From Gemmatimonadota bacterium (GTDB lineage Bacteria > Gemmatimonadota > Gemmatimonadetes > Gemmatimonadales > GWC2-71-9): a stretch of DNA of 7,062 nucleotides. Shown here in pieces: positions 1-3,941 of this stretch; the first letter of the stretch is position 1, and each line of letters begins with the position of its first letter. The notes beneath the pieces were generated by a model. It did no database searches. It had not been told where the DNA came from and worked only from the letters and a program-made list of their open reading frames with translations. The stretch lies in NCBI GenBank assembly GCA_016880225.1, contig JAEHDT010000233.1, forward strand, positions 1 to 7,062, in the 5' to 3' direction. The position numbers and the translations under genes are program-made.

Positions 1-523
1 CGGCGAGCGCGACCTTCAGCAGGTCACCCAGAAGGAACGGGAGCGTGCCGAGGCGGGCCGCCTCTCCAGTGCTGCCGGTCAAGATGACGAGCTGCGCCAG
101 TCCGCCGATGTGGATGAGCGCGAGGCCCACCAGCGCCGCCACCGCGAGGCGCGAGGCGCGCGTGCCGTCACCCGCCAGCCGTCCCACGGCATACGCCGCG
201 ATCGGATACGCGAGGAGGTAGCCGCCGGTGGGACCGAGCAGGCGCGCGAGGCCCTGCGGCAAGAGCGGGCTGGGTGTGAACACCGGCAGGCCGGCGATGC
301 CCATCGCGAGGTACGTCACGAGGCTCGCCGCCCCGAGCCCGGGCCCGAGCAGCGCGCCGACCACGAGCACGGCGAGCGGCTGGAGCGTGAGCGGCACGGG
401 CGTCCCCGGCAGCGGCACGGCCACCTGGGCGGCGAGGGCGACGACCGCGGCGCCGAGCAGCACGGCGAGCGTGCGGCGCGCGGCCGGAGACTGAACGGAC
501 ACGGCGGCGGTCTGAATCGGCAT
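1..523 (-). CDS. bioY: BioY, biotin ECF transporter S component (3' end outside window)
   Basis: This is the membrane-embedded substrate-binding subunit that takes up biotin, alone or with the EcfA/EcfT energising module; no EcfA/T is visible here. The reading frame is open from ATG 523 to the left edge, giving 174 residues of a family usually about 180-200 long, so only the C-terminal tip is missing. Hydrophobic segments lie at about residues 18-36, 46-79, 97-116, 125-149 and 158 onward. Two BioY hallmarks are present: the loop LGPTGGYLLAYP (residues 96-107) and PFLLGDLLK (162-170). Asp167 and Lys170 in the latter match the spacing of the biotin-contacting Asp/Lys pair known from the Lactococcus BioY structure. 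The start follows the thiolase stop by 2 bases. A GGAG 11 bases upstream, inside the thiolase end, may be its ribosome binding site, and translational coupling is likely. The family call is firm; the transporter type (solitary or ECF-dependent) cannot be decided. Confidence 0.94.
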   Translation of the reverse strand, partial: MPIQTAAVSVQSPAARRTLAVLLGAAVVALAAQVAVPLPGTPVPLTLQPLAVLVVGALLGPGLGAASLVTYLAMGIAGLPVFTPSPLLPQGLARLLGPTGGYLLAYPIAAYAVGRLAGDGTRASRLAVAALVGLALIHIGGLAQLVILTGSTGEAARLGTLPFLLGDLLKVALA

Positions 524-525
524 CG

Positions 526-1719
526 TCAGAGCATCTCCACGCTGAGGGCCACGGCGTTACCGCCCCCAAGACACAGGGTGGCGAGACCGGTCGACTGCTT
601 CCGGTCCTTCAGTGCGTACAGGAGCGTCGTGAGCACCCGCGCGCCCGAGGCGCCGATCGGGTGGCCCAACGCGATCGCTCCACCGTTCACATTCACCCGC
701 TCCCAATCCCAGCCGAGGGCGCGCCCGTCGGCGAGCGCCTGCACCGCGAACGCTTCGTTCGCTTCGATGAGGTCGTAGTCGCCGATCTTCGTGCCCGCTT
801 TCTTCATCAGGTTCTGCACCGCGAAGATCGGCGCGAAGAATAGATCCTTCGGCTCTCCGCCTCCGGTCGCGTACGCCGTCACGCGCGCCAGGGCTTCGAG
901 CCCGTGCGCCTTGGCGAACGCGAGCGAGGCGACCACCAGTGCGCTCGCGCCGTCGTTCAGACCGGGCGCGTTGCCCGGCGTCACCGTGCCGTCCTTTTCG
1001 AACGAGGGCCTGAGTGCGGCGAGGGCCTCGAGCGTCGTGTCCTTGCGGGGCCCCTCGTCCTTCTCGACCAGCGTCGGCGCCTTCTTGCCGGGAATCTCCA
1101 CCGCGACAGTCTCCGCCTTGAAGCGGCACGCCTCCATCGCGGCCACCGCCTTCTGGTGACTCGCCAGCGCGAACGCGTCCTGGTCGGCACGCGAGACGCC
1201 CGCCTTCTTCGCCGTATACTCGGCGAGGTTGCCCATGTGCTGGTTGGAGAACGAGTCCCACAGCCCGTCGTGGATCATGCCGTCCACGAGCTGCGTGTTG
1301 CCCGCCTTGATCCCACCCCGCATGCCGTATACGTAATGGGGCGCGTTCGACATCGACTCCATGCCGCCCGCCACGACGAGACGCGAGTCGCCCGCCCGGA
1401 TCGCCTGGGCGGCGAGCATCACCGCCTTGAGGCCCGACCCGCACACCTTGTTGACCGTGAGCGCGGGGATCGTGCCCGGCAGTCCCGCGTGAATGGCGGC
1501 CTGGCGCCCCGGCGCCTGGCCCACGCCGCCCTGGAGCACGTTGCCCATGATCACTTCTTCCACCGCCCCCGCCTCGACGCCGGCGTGCCGCACCGCCTCG
1601 CGGATCACGAGCGCGCCGAGCCGCGGCGCCGCGAGCGGCGCCAGACCGCCCAGATACTTGCCGATCGGGGTGCGGCAGGCGCTCAAGATGACGGGTGTGG
1701 TGTGATCGCTGGTGCTCAT
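526..1719 (-). CDS. Acetyl-CoA C-acetyltransferase / thiolase family protein
   Basis: A complete 397-residue thiolase of normal length (about 390-400), expected in the cytoplasm. The family condenses two acetyl-CoA to acetoacetyl-CoA or cleaves 3-ketoacyl-CoA. All catalytic elements are visible: nucleophile Cys93 in NKVCGSGLKAV, the NEAFA motif at 321-325, His353 in GGAIALGHPIGASGAR, and Cys383 in TLCLGGGNA, the acid/base cysteine. The segment GTVTPGNAPGLNDGA (244-258) is also typical. The stretch around 287-303 (GGEPKDLFFAPIFAV) departs from the GxGPVPA form of the best-known AtoB/PhaA enzymes and resembles a different thiolase subgroup. A biosynthetic (AtoB/PhaA-like) or degradative (FadA-like) role therefore cannot be fixed, and I give no symbol. 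ATG 1719 is chosen because the protein aligns from its first residues (PVILSACRTPIGKY); the frame stays open further upstream but only as an overlap of thrS. The start lies 8 bases after the thrS stop and the stop 2 bases before bioY. The upstream SD (GAG, spacer 7) is weak, which suggests coupled translation. Confidence 0.96.
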   Translation of the reverse strand: MSTSDHTTPVILSACRTPIGKYLGGLAPLAAPRLGALVIREAVRHAGVEAGAVEEVIMGNVLQGGVGQAPGRQAAIHAGLPGTIPALTVNKVCGSGLKAVMLAAQAIRAGDSRLVVAGGMESMSNAPHYVYGMRGGIKAGNTQLVDGMIHDGLWDSFSNQHMGNLAEYTAKKAGVSRADQDAFALASHQKAVAAMEACRFKAETVAVEIPGKKAPTLVEKDEGPRKDTTLEALAALRPSFEKDGTVTPGNAPGLNDGASALVVASLAFAKAHGLEALARVTAYATGGGEPKDLFFAPIFAVQNLMKKAGTKIGDYDLIEANEAFAVQALADGRALGWDWERVNVNGGAIALGHPIGASGARVLTTLLYALKDRKQSTGLATLCLGGGNAVALSVEML

Positions 1720-1727
1720 CGCTTGTC

Positions 1728-3677
1728 TCAAACTAACGGTGTCAAACTGCGCGTGCGAACCTCCTCCTGGAGCTTCGCCACGAATTCCGTCACCGGGAGC
1801 ACGACCTGCTTGTTCCCCGCGCCTCTCCCCCGCACCGCCGCCGTCCCGGCGTCCGCTTCGCGCTGCCCCACGACCGCCATGTACGGCACCTTCTGCATCT
1901 CGCCGTCGCGGATGCGGTAGTTCAGCGTCTCGTTGCGCTCGTCCAGATGCGCGCGGATCCCCGCGGCACGCAACCGTTCTTGCAAGGCGCGGGCCGCCGG
2001 CGCCTGCGCGTCCGAGATCGGCAGCACCCGCACCTGCTCGGGCGCGAGCCACAACGGAAACGCTCCCGCGAAGTGCTCGATCAGGAATCCGACGAACCGC
2101 TCCATGGTGCCGTAGATCGCGCGATGGATCATCACGGGGCGGTGCGGCTTGTTGTCGGCCCCCGTGTACTCGAGCCCGAAGCGCTCGGGTTGCTCGAAGT
2201 CGAGCTGGATCGTCGCGCCCTGCCATTCGCGGCCGATGGCGTCGTTGAACTTGATGTCGATCTTCGGGCCGTAGAAGGCGCCCCCGCCCTGGTCGAGACG
2301 GTACGTGGCGCCGCGGTGCTTCAGGGCCTGCTCGAGCGCGTGCTCCGCCTGATCCCACGTCGCGTCGCTGCCCAGCTTCTTGTCGGGGCGCGTGGCCAGG
2401 TCCAGCCGGTAGGAGAGACCGAACGTCTTCCCGAGCACCAGCTCCACGATGTCGAGCAGCTGGAAGATCTCCTGCTCGATCTGATCCTCGCGCAGGAACA
2501 GGTGCGCGTCGTCCATCGTGAGGCCGCGCACGCGCAGCATGCCGTGCAGCGTCCCCGAGCGCTCGTTGCGGTACACGTTGGCGATCTCGGCGAGGCGGAT
2601 CGGCAGGTCACGGTAGCTGCGCTGCTGCGAAGCATAGACGAGGATGTGCATCGGGCAGTTCATCGGCTTCACCCGATAGCGCACCGTCTCCGATTCTCCC
2701 TCGCCCGCCGCCATGGGCGGGAACTGGTTCGCCGCGTACAGCGGCAAGTGCCCCGAGCGCAGGAACAGCTCCTCGCGGGTCACGTTGGGGGTGTAGACCA
2801 GCGAGTAGCCCCGCTCGAGGATCGTGTCCTCGATGAAGCGCCGCAGCTGGAACTGCAGCATCGCCCCCTTGGGGTGCCACAGGATCAGTCCCGGTCCCAC
2901 GTCCTCCTGGATCGAGAAGAGATCGAGCTGGCGGCCGAGGATGCGGTGGTCGCGCTTCTTCGCCTCCTCGAGCCGCCGCAGATACGTCTCGAGGTCGTCC
3001 TTCGTGAACCATGCCGTGCCGTAGATGCGCTGCAGCATCTGGCGGCGCTCGTCGCCGCGCCAGTACGCGCCGGCGGCGTGCAGCAGCTTGAAATGCTTGA
3101 TCCGGCCGGTGCTCGGCACGTGCGGCCCACGGCACAGATCCACGAACGCGCCGTCGGTATAGACCGAAATCACCTCGTCCGCCGGGAGATCGTCGATGCG
3201 CTCGAGCTTCAACGGATCGTCCTTGAAGCGGGTCTTCGCGTCCGCGCGCGACACTTCCTCGCGCACGAACGGGTAATCGGCCTTCACCACCTCCCCCATC
3301 TTCTTCTCAATCGCCTCGAGATCCTCCGGCGTGAACGGCGTCGGCACCTCGAAGTCGTAGTAGAAGCCGTCCTCGATGGGGGGGCCGAACCCGATCTTGG
3401 CGTGGGGGAACAGCTGCCGCACCGCCGTCGCCAGCACGTGCGCCGACGAATGGCGCAGGACCTCGAGCGCCTGCGGATCCTTGTCCGTCAGGATCGAAAC
3501 CTTCTTGCCGTCCGGCAGGGGGCGCGCCAGGTCCCACACGGCGCCGTTCACGCGCACCGCGAGGGCCGCCTTCGCGAGCCCCGGGCCGATCGCCTTGGCG
3601 AGGTCGGCGCCGGTGGCGCCGGCGGGGATGCACTTCTCACTCCCGTCGGGGAGCGTGACGCGGATCTCGGCAGGCAT
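1728..3677 (-). CDS. thrS: Threonyl-tRNA synthetase
   Basis: A cytosolic class II synthetase that attaches threonine to tRNA-Thr and hydrolyses mischarged Ser-tRNA-Thr. At 649 residues it is full length. The order is a TGS domain (about 1-62), an editing/SAD domain (63-240), a class II catalytic core (243-540) and an anticodon-binding domain (545-640). The editing site is intact: HSSAH gives His76 and His80, and DLCRGPH gives Cys182 and His186. The zinc ligands that read threonine are present as Cys341 (MNCPMH), His392 (MDDAHLF) and His518 (MIHRA). Motif 2 is at YRNERSGTLHG (369-379) and the motif 3 region at GTMERFVGFLIEHF (523-536). It is second in the leftward operon, 19 bases after the small membrane protein gene; the sequence before its ATG has only a weak SD (GTGAG). 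No T-box or other leader fits in the gap. I see nothing defective in this gene. Confidence 0.98.
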   Translation of the reverse strand: MPAEIRVTLPDGSEKCIPAGATGADLAKAIGPGLAKAALAVRVNGAVWDLARPLPDGKKVSILTDKDPQALEVLRHSSAHVLATAVRQLFPHAKIGFGPPIEDGFYYDFEVPTPFTPEDLEAIEKKMGEVVKADYPFVREEVSRADAKTRFKDDPLKLERIDDLPADEVISVYTDGAFVDLCRGPHVPSTGRIKHFKLLHAAGAYWRGDERRQMLQRIYGTAWFTKDDLETYLRRLEEAKKRDHRILGRQLDLFSIQEDVGPGLILWHPKGAMLQFQLRRFIEDTILERGYSLVYTPNVTREELFLRSGHLPLYAANQFPPMAAGEGESETVRYRVKPMNCPMHILVYASQQRSYRDLPIRLAEIANVYRNERSGTLHGMLRVRGLTMDDAHLFLREDQIEQEIFQLLDIVELVLGKTFGLSYRLDLATRPDKKLGSDATWDQAEHALEQALKHRGATYRLDQGGGAFYGPKIDIKFNDAIGREWQGATIQLDFEQPERFGLEYTGADNKPHRPVMIHRAIYGTMERFVGFLIEHFAGAFPLWLAPEQVRVLPISDAQAPAARALQERLRAAGIRAHLDERNETLNYRIRDGEMQKVPYMAVVGQREADAGTAAVRGRGAGNKQVVLPVTEFVAKLQEEVRTRSLTPLV

Positions 3678-3696
3678 CAGCTCACAGGCGCGCTTG

Positions 3697-3915
3697 TCAG
3701 TTGGCCGGCTGGCCGGCGGCCGGCGCGCCCGACACGGGCCCGCCCGTCAGGGGCGGCACGCCGCGTCCGGTGCGAAAGTACAGCGCCACCGTGAACGCGA
3801 TCACCGCCGCGATGGCGGTCCAGCGGACGATGCGGCTCGGGACGAGGACGTTTGATTCGTCGGTCATCGGGAGGTATTCTAGCGACACGGTGAACGGGCG
3901 GACAGCCTCCACCAT
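3697..3915 (-). CDS. Small single-pass membrane protein of unknown function
   Basis: I do not recognise this 72-residue protein. It has one clear hydrophobic helix, about residues 29-47 (IVRWTAIAAVIAFTVALYF), preceded by Arg and followed by RTGRG. A Pro/Gly/Ala-rich tail (PPLTGGPVSGAPAAGQPAN) ends it. This looks like an inner-membrane anchor with a short N-terminal side and a flexible tail. ATG 3915 is preferred because a purine-rich SD (AGGGAGG, spacer 5) lies just upstream, and because codons 1-16 keep coding-type composition (13 of 16 third bases are G/C, 6 of 16 second bases). The alternative is ATG 3867, giving 56 residues starting MTDESN; it has no SD, but a TAGAAT hexamer 8 bases upstream could give a leaderless transcript. 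As first gene of the operon and 19 bases before thrS, it is probably co-transcribed with thrS. Whether the protein is truly made is inferred from composition, SD and the helix, not from a known family. Confidence 0.62.
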   Translation of the reverse strand: MVEAVRPFTVSLEYLPMTDESNVLVPSRIVRWTAIAAVIAFTVALYFRTGRGVPPLTGGPVSGAPAAGQPAN

Positions 3916-3927
3916 CCTCCCCTCCCT
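3916..3927 (-). promoter_or_regulatory. Purine-rich Shine-Dalgarno for the small membrane protein
   Basis: On the minus strand the 12 bases before ATG 3915 read AGGGAGGGGAGG, with AGGGAGG ending 5 bases from the ATG. It is the strongest SD-like tract on the minus strand of this window and is the main reason for choosing ATG 3915 over ATG 3867. Confidence 0.5.
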
Positions 3928-3930
3928 GTC

Positions 3931-3936
3931 TATTAT
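3931..3936 (+). promoter_or_regulatory. -10 hexamer (TATTAT) for valS, probably leaderless
   Basis: TATTAT matches the -10 consensus at 5 of 6 positions and ends 5 bases before the valS ATG at 3942, so the expected transcription start falls on or within a base or two of the A of ATG. No -35 match is seen at 16-18 bases upstream, where the DNA is a pyrimidine tract. AAGGA (3937-3941) abuts the ATG with no spacer and so cannot work as a normal SD. Confidence 0.5.
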
Positions 3937-3937
3937 A
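3932..3937 (-). promoter_or_regulatory. Perfect -10 hexamer (TATAAT) for the thrS operon
   Basis: The minus strand reads TATAAT, a 6/6 match to the sigma-70 -10 consensus, in otherwise very GC-rich sequence. A start about 7 bases downstream (near 3925) would give a leader of about ten bases containing the SD before ATG 3915. The -35 region is poor: TCGAAG at 3956-3961 matches 3 of 6 with an 18-base spacer, and it lies inside valS. Assignment is by motif and position only. Confidence 0.5.
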
Positions 3938-3941
3938 AGGA

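Noticed and set aside
110..778. Plus-strand open frame of 222 codons across bioY and the thiolase end
   Set aside because: It is an antisense shadow rich in Arg, His and Glu; the minus strand shows clear BioY and thiolase motifs.
1740..1745. Perfect TTGACA on the minus strand before the thiolase start
   Set aside because: It encodes Leu-Thr in the ThrRS tail, and no -10-like hexamer lies 16-18 bases downstream, so an internal promoter is not supported.
1720..2358. Upstream extension of the thiolase frame to 2358
   Set aside because: The extra 213 codons lie wholly inside thrS and give Arg/Gly/Ala-rich sequence unlike any thiolase. The thiolase homology begins right after ATG 1719.
3701..3723. 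Tandem GGCCGGC-like units
   Set aside because: They encode the Pro/Ala/Gly tail of the small membrane protein (codon-level low complexity) and show no sign of a mobile or regulatory repeat.
3734..3747. ACGGGC-CC-GCCCGT inverted repeat between the small gene's helix and thrS
   Set aside because: It lies inside coding sequence, has a 2-base loop and no T-run. It is expected by chance at this GC content and is not a terminator.
1947..3794. 615-codon open frame on the plus strand opposite thrS
   Set aside because: It is an antisense shadow of a GC-rich gene. Its translation is Arg/His/Leu/Val-rich with no recognisable domain, while the opposite strand encodes a complete ThrRS.
3868..3881. TAGAAT -10-like hexamer giving a leaderless start at ATG 3867
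   Set aside because: Kept only as an alternative: codons upstream of 3867 have coding composition and ATG 3915 has a strong SD, and the nearby TATAAT is a better -10.
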